A stretch of DNA of 64,000 nt from Vicia villosa. Lineage: Eukaryota; Streptophyta; Magnoliopsida; Fabales; Fabaceae. The translations under genes and the position numbers were made by a program. The notes below the pieces were generated by a model, which was not told the origin of the DNA, did not search any database, and saw only the letters and a list, made by a program, of their open reading frames with translations. The stretch lies in NCBI RefSeq assembly GCF_029867415.1, contig NW_026705444.1, positions 248,001 through 312,000 of the forward strand, given 5' to 3'. This document shows positions 1-10,617 of the stretch, piece after piece. Each line of letters opens with the position of its first letter. Position 1 is the stretch's first letter.

Positions 1-1
1 G

Positions 2-1058
2 GAGGCACCATCTTATGAACGCCTCACTCTTGAGTTTTTAAGAACCATTGAGTTTAAGTTAGAAATAAAGTGGAATGGGTCTATTAAGTACTACTTTGGT
101 ACTCTTAAAATTCCGTATGTTTAACAAAGCCCATGAGCTAACCGTAGAGGATTTAAGAGGTGTCCTCGGTTTTCCCATCTATGGACCTAGGGCCGTTCCA
201 GATGAATTCCTGGGACAAAAATCTTGGGGAGATATCACAGGTTTGGAAGCTTATGTCGTTGCAAGCGCTAAGTCATCATGGATTCAGAATCCATGCATTC
301 AATATGCCCAGAAAGGGCTTGCGTATACTGTGTTTGGCAGGGGTGATAGCCATGCCGTTGCGACCATGAGGGAACTATTTTTCCTCTATGCAATGTTGCA
401 TCATGATGTGCTTAATGCTGCCGCATTCGTGGCTGATTTTTTGGGCAAAGCGGGTCGTGCTTCGTCTGGTGGAATTTCTGTAGGTGGTCTTATCACCCAA
501 ATTGCGGTTCATTTTGGGTATAAAGAATTATTGGACACTGACACTCCTATTGTAGGTAAAACTAAGATTGATATGGAATCACTCATCCATCAATACATGA
601 TTACTATTTTTGATGGTGGTTATTGGTTGACAAGCAGAAGTCGATTCTTGTTTGAATTACCTAACCCGACAAAAGCCAGCACTTCTAATCGTGCTAACTG
701 GCTCTACACTAATGTCGCTCCTGAAGGAGACGACCAAGATGCTGATTTTGATGCAGGTAATCAAGGAAATGGCGAAGACCCGACGCAGCATCAGTTCCCA
801 CAGGCGCCCTTTCATTTTAACACCTATGGTTCAAGATCTTCTTCTATGGCTCCGAATCAATGGGAATGGGTCCAATCTAAAATTGGGCATTGGCGAACTG
901 AGCAAACCTGGCAAGGCGAGGAGCAGACCCATCAAGGAATTATGATCACTGATATGCACGAGATGATGCAACGTCTGATGTTGCAGTTTCCACCCCTCCT
1001 CAGTAGGTCCGGTATGTACCTCTCACGCTTGTACAAAAACATTGTGGACAATGTTTAG
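2..1058 (+). pseudogene. Athila-type post-pol ORF, 5' truncated by window edge
   Basis: This is the extra reading frame found between pol and the 3' LTR of Athila-type Ty3/gypsy elements. From memory of the family it belongs to the putative plant transposon domain group; its function is unknown. The frame enters open from the left edge and hits a stop near 123. Reading must then shift into the frame that runs from about 75 to 1058. The tail (from about residue 210 of the longer frame) is rich in Gln, Asp and Asn and ends with a Met-rich helix-like stretch. Directly downstream is the 'acaatgtttagttcaggtgt' sequence also seen in Athila #2 near 35574, which supports the Athila assignment. The frameshift near 105-123 makes it a likely pseudogene. 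The upstream gag-pol lies outside the window. Confidence 0.6.
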
Positions 1059-2383
1059 TTCAGGTGTGGGGGGAGTTCTATTTGTCGCTTTTAGTATTTT
1101 CTTTTTACTTTGATTTCGTATCTCTTTTAAATTTGTCAATACTTTATGATAGTTTGTGTGTTAGCTATGCCATGTCAGTGCAGGATGCTGAAATTGTTAG
1201 CAGGACAACTGATGAGAATCTGAGATACACCTCGCAGTGATGAAAGGAACCCCCAAAGAGTTGGTACTGTTGAACTTAATGATCGGACGCACTTTCAAGC
1301 TTTGGACCAGACGATAGACTTGTAGACCCGATGAAGCGATAAAGTGGTACCATACGAGAAGTGTTTTTGGACCCTGTGAGCTTGACCAGACATGGTGAGG
1401 ATTATAAAAAGCCAAATACAAAATCATCATGAGAGTTTGTCAGGTATGTCATCGTCACTTTTGGTTTGTGTAAGTATTTGTTGGAATTTCTAATGCACAT
1501 GTTTACACACTGAGGCACTTGTTTGTTTTACACTTGAGCCTTTCAAGCTAGCCCTTTCACGTTATCCCTTGTTAACCCCGTTTGAGCCATACGACCTTTT
1601 GTTTGTTTGATTACATGCATGAGTTCACCAATAAACCAAACCCTTCCTTACCCTGCTTAGATAAGAGTTGTTACTTCTGATATGTGAAGCAATTTAAGTT
1701 TGGGGTCGGTACACCGAAAACAAATAGTAGGTAAGTGCAGAGAAAAAAAAAAGAGAAAGACAAAAGAAGAAAAAAAGAAATGATAAGTACAGGAGCACTT
1801 ACCTATTAGCGGGTGTGATCTGAAAAAGAAAAAAAAGGAATGTGAAAGAAAAGAGATGCTCAAAGAAATACATGAGTAGTCATTCAAGAATCTTAAGAAA
1901 CGGTGTCCGACACTTGTGATTGTGAACAGTGAAATAACACAGTGAACGAAGTAGTAACTCTGATTCTAAGCCAAAAGCCACTAGTTCTCCCGTTTGTTTG
2001 TTCATCCCACCTTGTCCCTTAGCCCCTTTACAACCTTGAAAGACCTCAAAAAAGTGTGTGTCGTGTGCGTATGAGATAAAGATAAATGTTATACAAACCT
2101 ATGAGCTGACTTTGCATGCTTTGATCATTGAGTGCAAACACTTTAACCCGAGAGTTTTGGTGAGAGTGTGAATAAGCTTGCAGGTAAAGAGACACCTCAA
2201 TATGGAAGTATAGCTGAATCACTAAAGTCGGGGAAAAAAGGAAATTATTGGAAGGCCAAGATGAAAGAAAGTTGCGAAAGATCTCAGCAGTACTGTGGTA
2301 ATATATCTGTGAATACTTTGGGGGATCCTTGTTTGTTTTTTGAGCATCGCTTGAGGACAAGCAATGAAATAAGTTTGGGGTTG
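1059..2383 (+). other. Athila #1 3' noncoding region with polypurine tract
   Basis: Non-coding stretch between the last Athila ORF and the 3' LTR. It has A/G-rich runs (1740-1860) and no supported ORF. The end reads 'cgcttgaggacaagcaatg' followed by an 'aagtttggggttg' purine tract at about 2371-2383. The same pair of motifs precedes the Athila #2 3' LTR at 36798-36832. This is the expected primer site for plus-strand DNA synthesis. Confidence 0.7.
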
Positions 2384-3827
2384 TGATTGGTCACGATTCT
2401 CACTATGTTTTTGTCACTTTCCTGATGATAATCCAGGTATTTTGCACTGCTTAATGTCATAGTATAGTCTTTTTAAGTTTGTTTAAGTATTTATGAGTGC
2501 GTTTGCAAGTTTTATCATTTTACGAGTTTTCGAGTTTATTTTCCCATTTTATGCTTTGGTTTGGTTGTTTAATGATGCCTCGGATCTAGGAGATGGTTCA
2601 CTCTACACAGTGCAAGAGGTGTCGGAAGGAAGGAGCAAGAAGAATGATGAGAATAAAGAATCAGTGGTGCAACACGGGCGCCCGTGTTGAGCAACACGAC
2701 CCGTGTTGCTAGGCAGGCAATCAAGAAAACAAAATGGAGAAATAGTGGTGCAACACGGGCACCCGTGTTACCCAACACGGCCCGTGTTGCTGCTACTGAG
2801 TGCTGCAAAATTTTTTAAGGGATCCAGAGGCCCAACACGGGTACCCGTGTTGCCTAACACGGCCCGTGTTGGCTTGTTACGCTGATTTTCATGTTTTTAT
2901 GATTTTTACTCAAAAAGTGATCCAGGAGGGCGTTTTGGTACTTTCCGACTTAAAAAGAAGGGTTTGCAATATATAGTTAAGAATTGAGAAGAGAAGAGGA
3001 TCTTTGGGACAGAGAAAAGAAATTGAATCTGAGTTAGAGCAACGTATGTGACTATTGAAGAACGGAGATCATTCATGAGCAATAGCAATTGAAGATAAAA
3101 AATTCCTCAATTATCTGTAATGTTTAACTTTTGTACTTTTGAATTTCTTTTGAAGAATATGAGTAGCTAAACCCCCCAATGCTAGGGGGTGTCCCTGATT
3201 TGGTTTGTAGTGACTTTGATATTTTAATTTGATCGATTTCATGTTTATGTTATTCAATTCAATTTTATACCGCGTTTAGTGCTTTCTTTATCGGACCAAT
3301 AAAGATTGTTATATGATTAACAATTTGCCGGATCGCAATTGTTAAGGTTTGTATTCAATTGAACCATAGTAGATATCACCTAGGACTAGGGATACCCTAT
3401 GGTCACTAAGAACTCTTGATAGAAAAAAGCTTGGTTTGATCTGATTTCTCTAAGGACTTAGGATTTATAGATGAAAAACCAATGGTTTTCCCAATAAGGA
3501 TTTACGGGGCAAACACTCTAAAGATTTAGTAATTGAATATCATGAACTTGTTTAAGAGATCTCAAATAAGGGTTCAGGGTTATTACAGAGCAAATCACAC
3601 ACCTTGCCTTGGCATTTACTCATATCAATGAAAAAGCTTAAATTTACATTCTTCTATTTTTATTCTACGTTTAGAAATTATAACTCAATTAAAAACCCCA
3701 GTTGTCTTTTTGTTTAATTGAATAATTATAAAACTTATATTCCAACGCAATCCTCGAGATCGATACTTGGATTTTACCCTTTTATTACTACTTCGTAAAA
3801 ATAGTAGACTTGCTATTTTTCCGATCA
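2384..3827 (+). repeat. Athila #1 3' LTR
   Basis: A 1444-bp LTR that starts TGATTGGTCAC and ends TTTTTCCGATCA. Both ends match the terminally validated LTRs of Athila #2. Shared internal landmarks include a 'cccccaatgctaggggg' hairpin (about 3173) and 'atatcacctaggactaggga' (about 3372). It holds three pairs of CACGGG/CCCGTG palindromes at 2670-2871 and a possible TATA-like 'atatatag' near 2970. The next five bases, CACTG at 3828-3832, should be the target duplication; its partner would lie left of the window. Confidence 0.88.
2670..2871. repeat. Three palindrome pairs in Athila #1 LTR
   Basis: Perfect 20-bp palindrome CAACACGGGCGCCCGTGTTG at 2670-2689, with near-perfect versions at 2751 and 2833 (the last has GTAC at its centre). 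Each is followed two bases later by a 17-bp partner of CAACACGNCCCGTGTTG type, at 2692, 2773 and 2855. Pair starts are 22 bp apart in every case, and the pairs repeat at 81 and 82 bp. This is directly visible; the function is unknown. Confidence 0.95.
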
Positions 3828-5743
3828 CACTGCCTAAGAGATTTACTATGAAGGTGACTCCTATAGAAGAAGCTAAGGACATCAACAACATGAAGCTGGA
3901 CAAACTCATTGGTTCTCTACAAACCTTTGAGATGAGTATTTGTGACTCTGTTGAAAATAAGAGCAAGGGCATAGATTTTGTTTCCAACACTGAAGATAAG
4001 TCAAGAGAAAGCAATGGTGGAAGTGATGAAAATTTATCAGAAGCCATAGCCATGCTTGGAAAACAATTCAACAGGTTCATTAAAAGGGTTGATCAGAAGT
4101 CCAGACCCAATGTCAAGAACACTTCCAATGACATCAGCAAAACCTATGATCCTAGCAGAATATTCAAAGCTGAAGAGAAGCCCAATCAAGGAAAAGGGGT
4201 TTAGTGTCATGGATGTGAAGGATATGGACACATTAGAGATGAATGTCCTACCTACCTCAAAGAGAAAAAGAAAGGGTTGTCTGTCACTTGGTCTGATGAA
4301 GACTCTGACAATGAGTCTGAAGAGGAAACTACAAAACATGTCACAGTTCCAACAAGTGTCTATGCATCGGATGATGATTGCAGTGATGATGAGCTAACCT
4401 TTGATGAGCTTGCTGCCTCTTACAAGAAGTTGTGTATCAAGAATGCTGAAGTCAGCAAACAAGTGGAGGAGCAAAAGATAACCATAAAGGAGCTGGAAAT
4501 AGAGAAGAATAAACATCTTGCAACCATAGACTCTCTCAGTAGTGAAGTGAGCATGTTTAACTACAAACTTGATCAAATGACTAAATCCTTCAGAATGCTG
4601 AATAATGGAATTGACACTCTGGAAGAAATTCTGGAGTTTGGGCAAAGAGAAGGAGATATGTCCGAGGTAGGATTTGTGGCTAAAGCGGAATTCACTTTTG
4701 GAATCAGGAGATCAAATCCGGAAGCTTTCTTAATAAACCAGATGTTAGCACCAATGTCACAACATCAAGGAAATAGGAGAAGGGGCCATACAAAGAAGAA
4801 ATTCCAAAGATGGAGGTGTCACCACTGTGGAAGATTTGGTCACATAAAGCCATTATGTTTCAGACTAGTTGGATATCCAAACCAAACACGTCAAGCCGAA
4901 CCTAAACATGATACTCTTAACAGAAAGCAACAATGGATGGCTACGAATGTTGCTCTAGTAGCACACACTTCTCAAAGAATGCCTGCCAAGGAAGACTGGT
5001 ACCTTGACAGTGGTTGCTCAAATCATATGATTGGGAAAAAGAACTTATTAGTGGACATCAAATTTGATGGAAACAATTATGTGACTCTTGGTGATGGAGA
5101 AATAAGAGAAGTCAAATGTGTTGGCAAGACAAGATATCCTAGTGTTCCTAATCTGAATAATATCTTGCTTGTACAAGGACTGGCTGCAAATCTTATAAGT
5201 ATCATCCAACTGTGTGATGAAGGGTTCAATGTCAGGTTCACTAAAGAAGAATGTATTGTTACAAATGGAGAAAATGAAGAAGTCATGAAGGGAGTCAGGT
5301 CTAAGAATAATTGTTACCTATGGGAGCCTAAAAATTCCAAGTTTCCCTCTACTGGTCCCGTGGCCAAAGATAAAATTGATGGTAACCATCACGAAAGAAC
5401 TATCAAACTAGAGTTTCCAGTTCCAAGAACAAAGAATCATGTTGAAGAAATGGATGAGTCTGATGATGAGTCTTATGTTGAAGAACTCACCATTAGTGAA
5501 CTTCCTGCTGGATATTCTGAGACGTGTCTAATAAATGAAGGACTCTGTAAAAGATTGGCAGTGTATAAAAAGGCTTATGCACTATTACAAGAAGAAAGAG
5601 TAAGTCTCATGACAAACATTGTTGACCTAGAGAGGAAGCTGCGAAACACAAGATCAAACAGTAAGACAACAATGGGAAGGAATCAAGGCATAAATATCAG
5701 CAAGACAGAGGTGAGAATCGTTCCTAACAAGATGAAGAAATAA
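3828..5743 (+). pseudogene. SIRE-type copia gag and protease remnant
   Basis: One reading frame covers the whole stretch, broken by a TAG at 4202-4204 that probably replaced a CAG. Features in order: the C-terminal part of the copia gag domain; a first zinc knuckle, CHGCEGYGHIRDEC, at about 4205-4246; an acidic DDE-rich run; a coiled coil (about 4400-4560); a second knuckle, CHHCGRFGHIKPLC (about 4819-4860); and a retroviral-type protease-like segment with WYLDSGCSNHM (about 4999). A second acidic and coiled-coil block (about 5440-5650) resembles the first in layout (the motif ELTISEL against ELTFDEL), which suggests an internal duplication. SIRE gag usually has two knuckles; a third lies just downstream, at about 5817, in a broken frame. 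Confidence 0.7.
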
Positions 5744-7389
5744 ATATCCAATCTAAAGCTTCAACATCCGAAAAAACATTAAGAAAAGGGTACAACTATC
5801 TCACTCAAGAGATGCTATCAATGTGGCAAGATAGGTCACTTAAGGTTCACATGTCCTGACACTCATACACCTACCGGAAGAAAGATCCCTTAATAGAAAA
5901 ATTTGGCCAAAATAAAGCCACCACTGCGTAAGTCATGTGTTGACACTAAACACTCAAGTTGTGGCATAAATGAGGAGGAGGCTATAAGGAAAACAGGAAG
6001 CTCTAGAAGAAGGAAACCTAGACAAGATGAAGGTCACAGGAAAGACAAGTGCAGTCCTGCTATAAGAAAGAACACAAAAATAAAGTGGGTTGCGGTAAAA
6101 GAAGGTGAGACTACTATCTCAGTGGAATATGAAAATGTCAAAGAAGATGTCTTAACATCAGAGTGTGCTGAAAAATCAATTGTGTGCACTAAGATAAACA
6201 GAGTCTCTCGAATTGATAAATGCTCATTCTTCAATATCCAAAATGCTCTCCATAGAGAGATTATTGTTAGGGACCAAATCCCAGAAGATGTTAGAAGATC
6301 GAGGAAATCGTCTGCAACTTCCTGGTATACTTACAACCTTGACCTAAACAAAACAAGGATGAATGCCCTTAATGACATCTGGACTAGAGATATGAAAAGA
6401 GAAGTTTATATGTTCAAGGCGAGTACTGTATGGAACATGGTACGAAGGGAGCTATATATTGGTCGTCAATTTCATTTAAGAGAGGAGCCACTAGCAATAG
6501 ACCAAGAAACAAAAATCTTGATGGAAAGAGCAAATGCTTCACAATCAACCTGAGGAATCAAGAAAACAAGGAGAGCATGATTTTTCTTATCACAAATGAA
6601 GATGTAAATCTGATGATGGGTATGATTCACACAAAAGGCTTAGACTGGTCTAAATTAGGTTCGATACAACAAGGTTTATCTAAGCAGAATGTCAAGGAGG
6701 ATGTCACAACTTTGCCTTGCAACATCACTGGACATCTCTACATCAAAGATTTTGTGGAGCACAAAAATATTACAATGAAGCATACGACCACTGATCTAGA
6801 GTTTGTGAATAATTTCACAAAGGGCTTAGAGGTGAAGGTTTCCCCAGTTCACAAAAGGATTCTTCAGTTGTCATCCCTCTATAACAACTATTGTATGATC
6901 TCAAATTGCTCTTCCCCCACAGAGTATTGCTCAAAATTCACTCACTTCATTGAGATGTCTCAATTCTCATCTTCCTTCTCTTCCAAGGAAGGGTCAAGGT
7001 ATGTTCACAATGCCATTACTAAAATTTTCATTCGTATATCGGATGAACACCATCAAGTCCCTGGGATATCCGTCCCTCTGAACTCTGTAATGACTGACTC
7101 TTCAAAAGATTCCGGTCTAAATCAAGATGGTAGTTCTATGAAGGAGACTGAAGATGCTCCTAAAGATGATGACAATGTTTCTAACAATGTTCCTGACAAT
7201 ATCTATGACATTGACAATGAAGGTTGTGGTGTTGATGTTGATAATGGTGGTGGTGGTACAAGTGCGTCTAGTAAAGGTGCTAAAGTTAACAACATGTTTG
7301 ATGATGGCACTAAGACAAAAACTCTTGATGCAACACAGTTTGAAAACTTGCAAAGTAAGTCAGGAGTCTGCATCTATGAGGATTCATAA
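5744..7389 (+). pseudogene. Shrunken copia pol plus post-pol ORF remnant
   Basis: Two overlapping open frames (5903-6553 and 6430-7389) follow a zinc knuckle CYQCGKIGHLRFTC near 5817. They do not encode complete enzymes. A segment around 6380-6450 has the spacing of the copia reverse transcriptase N-terminus (W..DM..E...F....VWN.V). A segment around 6740-6835 resembles the end of copia RNase H (IKDFVEH...FTKGL in place of the usual IRD.VE...FTKPL). The integrase and the RT core are absent. The last part, from about 6850, is a low-complexity Ser, Asp and Gly-rich tail of the kind found in SIRE post-pol ORFs. Similarity is judged by eye. It may instead be an unrecognised chimeric ORF. Confidence 0.45.
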
Positions 7390-7831
7390 ATTACTTTAAA
7401 AAAAAGGAAGAGAGAAGTGTATTGCTTTCTTTGGCAACTTTTGTGGCCAAACAGGGGGAGTAGTAATGTCACCCCAAAACAAAAAGTATGTGTGATCAAT
7501 AATTCTGATGCTTTATTTTGTGTTTATCTGATCTAATTGATATGATTGTGTGTAGTATAGCAGTTTATTTCCGGTATACTTGACTGCTGCTTATGTGATA
7601 TGGCTGTAGTGGTAGTACAACCATGATGTGTGCTTTGATGAGTGATGTGTAGAAGTAGCAGTAGTTGTGGTTGATGTATGCATACTGATGGTAGAAGTAG
7701 TGTGTGTTGTTTGTGTAGTATGTTGTACTGTATTAGCTATGAGTATGGTGGTTTTGTGTTTTCTGCTACAAGTTTTTCTCTGATATGGTGTGACAGGTTG
7801 TTTTAGCAAAAAATTTGCCAAAGGGGGAGAT
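7390..7831 (+). other. Copia #1 3' noncoding region and polypurine tract
   Basis: No ORF is supported. The region contains TG/GTAG-rich repeats (7590-7740). It ends in 'ccaaagggggagat' (7818-7831), the SIRE-type polypurine tract directly before the LTR. An earlier copy of the motif, 'acagggggagtag', lies near 7453. Confidence 0.65.
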
Positions 7832-8761
7832 TGTAGGTGTTTTCCTGTTGGATGCATTTATGGTAAAATATACCTGGGTGATTAATGTCTTGACCAATGT
7901 CATGACATGCTTTATATGGTGTTATGCAGGCTGCATATTTTTAAGCTAATACAGGTTTTGTTAGTGAATGTCATGACCGATGTCATGACATCCATGTTTG
8001 ACAACGGAAGTTGTTATGTTTTATTATTATGTTTCCTGATTTCTCTCAATGTACAATTTAGGAAACATTTTATTGTGTGCTGAATATTTATCCTAGAAGA
8101 TTTCGTTAACAGAACATTCTGTAACAACTTGATGACGTGTAAATTAGGTTAACTTGGTTAACCCTAATTTGGTTATTGGAAAGCCCAAGGCCCAAGAGCT
8201 GCATATAAGAAGACTGCAATCCTAATTTGGAATGTAGAGAGAGATTTGTTAATTGTGAAGAACCGTAGTTCTATGTCTATGTGTTTATTCTCTTGCACTC
8301 CAAGCAATTGTCTTTTCATGATTGTATTGGAATAGGTTTTTTTTTTTACTTTGTCACTCTAAGCTTTTAAGCACGGATGTGTGTCCCTTGATTGAAGGTT
8401 TTAAGTAGATCAAGGTGTGTTTGAAGTGTGTCTTCTCTCTTATTTGTTTAATGTCTGTTTGTAATAACTGTTGTGATTGAGGGGGAGTGAATGGAGATAC
8501 TCAGGTATAGGATTAGATTGGAATTGCATTGGGTAGGTCTTAAGTGAGGATTTATAAACGGGGGAGTTTAACTATAAATTAATACTGCTTATATTGGATT
8601 CCTTCCCTGGCTTGATAGCCCCCAGAGTAGGTATTGTTGTATACCGAATTGGGTGAACAAATTGCTGTGTTCTTTACTATTTTTATGCACTTCTGTTTTA
8701 ACGTTTTATTCTATGTGATTGTGGATGTCATAACATCCAGTACGACATCGCGTGTGAGTTA
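7832..8761 (+). repeat. Copia #1 3' LTR (SIRE-type)
   Basis: Starts TGTAGGTGTTTTCC directly after the polypurine tract. It runs at least to 8761, where a reversed gypsy LTR begins; I cannot tell whether its own 3' end is complete. It carries TGTCATGACA palindromes at 7885-7992 in two pairs, and a decayed copy near 8724. There is no protein-coding content. Confidence 0.7.
7885..7992. repeat. Two palindrome pairs in copia #1 LTR
   Basis: ATGTCATGACAT is perfect at 7897-7908 and GATGTCATGACATC is perfect at 7979-7992. Each is preceded 12 bp upstream by an imperfect copy (7885 and 7968). The two pairs are 83 bp apart. Confidence 0.9.
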
Positions 8762-9016
8762 TGTAACACCCCAATTCTACCCAAAGCATTTAGGCAAGAA
8801 AATATCAGAGTATTAAAATTTCATACAACACCATTAGGATGTTACACCAAGTAACCAAGAAACACCTAGAAAACAAACGACCATCAACGATGCCAAAAGC
8901 ATACAACACCTGCCTATAAAACGATACATAACACACGGAATATATGAACATAAAAATGTACGTATAGTTCTCACTCTCAACGAGGAGTTTTCCAAAATAA
9001 AGTGTTAACAATACAC

Positions 9017-10562
9017 TGTGAATACAAGATTACACTCAAAGATGTTTTTGATTCATGGCAAACTCAAATAAGCATTCAAACAACAAGACGGAAGCAGAAA
9101 ACTTAAAGAAAAGCAAGCATTGATCACTCACAGGTCAACCCATTATGTTTATATGTTTATAGGTTGTCTCAACACAAGCAAAACAAGAAGAATGCAGAAA
9201 AACAGCAGTTAGGTCGACCTACCATCAACCCAGGTCGACCTAAAATGGAGAAAAATTCATATACTCCTGCTAGGTCGACCCACACATCATTTAGGTCGAC
9301 CTAAATTGATGAATTTTACATACCAGCCTGTTAGGTCGACCTACACATCAACTAGGTCGACCTAATCTGTGAAAATGTCCCCAGAATGCATCAGAAGAGG
9401 ATTCTGGTCGACCTACTCCTTCAACAGGTCGACCTAACTGGGAGCAAAATTCTGCAAGCTCTGTTAGGTCGACCTAAGCACTACAAGTGGTCGACCTAAC
9501 TGATCAAGAAAGTTCAAAAATCAGTTTTTCTTGGTTCTAACTGTTATGCAATCATATATATTGTGCAAGGGTAATTATTCAAAGAACACCAACGACTGAA
9601 AGATACACAAATGCTTCTCATCTTCGTTCTTCATCATCTCCAACACAATTACACATAATCATTCTTGCGTTGCGGGTTAGTGATGAGTTCGATAACGTCC
9701 ATGGAACGGAATTGAAGATTCCTAGTGGGTGAAGGTTTGTGGGGTTTGTTGGTGAATAAAATCTGCGGGTTTTGTCCTCCACGACGGGTGGTTCTTGGGG
9801 GTTTTTATCAAGAGGCGTTCATTAAGGATTCGGCTGAGTGTAACGATTGAGGAACGGGGAGTTCAAGGAATCAAGACACTGCAGAAGGGAATCAAAGTGA
9901 AGCTCTTGGATAACCTTGATCTGGCTCAAGATTAAGGGGGAAGAAGATTCAAAGGATCGACATAATTGGTTTATCGTTTATCGCTTTGTTATCTTCTTTG
10001 TATATACTACTTTCAACATTAATGAAAGATTACCCAATTTCAATTTGGAATTGGGGGCAGACGTAGTCGTAGCGAGGACGATCGACGAACTGCCTAAACA
10101 AATATCGTGTTCTTGTCGCTTTTACCTTTTCATTTACATTCTGTTCATATTTGGTTATAATAGCAAATTGATCAACGATTCGAGTGTTAAGATTGTGAAT
10201 TAAGTTCGTTCATAAACATCACAATCCATCACACATTGAATTACCTTCAATTTGATCATTATCACCAAGTGTTTGTATATTTGTTTCTATCACTCTTACT
10301 GCATTGCAAACATTGTCCATCATACAAAAAAAGTTAATCTGATTTTCATAAGAGAAACATCTTGATTCTGCGACATATACTCTTATCATTTACTTCAAGT
10401 CTTTGACTGGTTTTTCCAAACACATATATAATCGTTTCGATAGTGGTTCGGAATAGACGCGAGTCGATTCAGAATTCACTTCCGCTGAAAAGTCGTTTAA
10501 ATCCGTAAAACTGTGAACGATCTATTCACCCCCCCTCTAGATCCTAAGGCCAGCGTCTAACA
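9017..10562 (+). repeat. Copia #2 5' LTR
   Basis: 1546 bp, TG...CA. It contains ten GGTCGACC palindromes (9210-9498), then a TATA-like 'catatatatt' (about 9554), with the region to the end as probable R/U5. It abuts the primer site. A 95-codon frame at 9916-10203, conserved in both LTRs, is probably chance conservation from recent duplication. Confidence 0.93.
9210..9498. repeat. Five palindrome pairs (TAGGTCGACCTA) in copia #2 5' LTR
   Basis: Ten copies with core GGTCGACC. Their GG positions are 9212/9233, 9273/9294, 9334/9355, 9406/9427 and 9467/9489. Intrapair spacing is 21 bp (22 in the last pair). Successive pairs lie 61, 61, 72 and 61 bp apart. The array ends about 55 bp before a TATA-like sequence. 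Confidence 0.96.
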
Positions 10563-10582
10563 AGTGGCATCAAGAGCTCTGG
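10563..10582 (+). promoter_or_regulatory. Copia #2 primer-binding site
   Basis: 'TGGCATCAAGAGCTC' begins two bases after the LTR end. It is a SIRE-family variant of the usual plant copia initiator-Met tRNA primer site (TGGTATCAGAGC), where minus-strand DNA synthesis starts. Confidence 0.8.
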
Positions 10583-10617
10583 TTTATTCCGTGCTACGTG
10601 AAACACTTATTGGAAAG

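Larger units (their letters stand above)
3828..8761 (+). mobile_element. Copia element #1, SIRE-type, 5' part replaced by Athila #1
   Basis: Sense-strand remnant of a large SIRE/Maximus-type Ty1/copia element. It contains gag with zinc knuckles (3828-5743), a shrunken pol (5744-about 6850), a post-pol Asp/Asn-rich frame (to 7389), a noncoding tail with polypurine tract (to 7831) and a 3' LTR from 7832. The 5' LTR and the gag N-terminus lie left of the Athila #1 insertion, outside the window. The LTR is cut or abutted at 8762 by a reversed Tekay-like LTR. Confidence 0.75.

Noticed and set aside
9210..9498. Regular palindromes as a CRISPR array or a cloning-site artefact (GTCGAC is a SalI site)
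   Set aside because: The repeats are 10-12 bp, paired, inside a plant LTR, and repeated in the other LTR with flanking duplication; neither CRISPR nor vector architecture fits.
9916..10203. 95-codon frame in copia #2 5' LTR, identical at 15489-15776
   Set aside because: It lies in the probable R/U5 region and is identical only because the LTRs are recent duplicates; no motif, no independent evidence.
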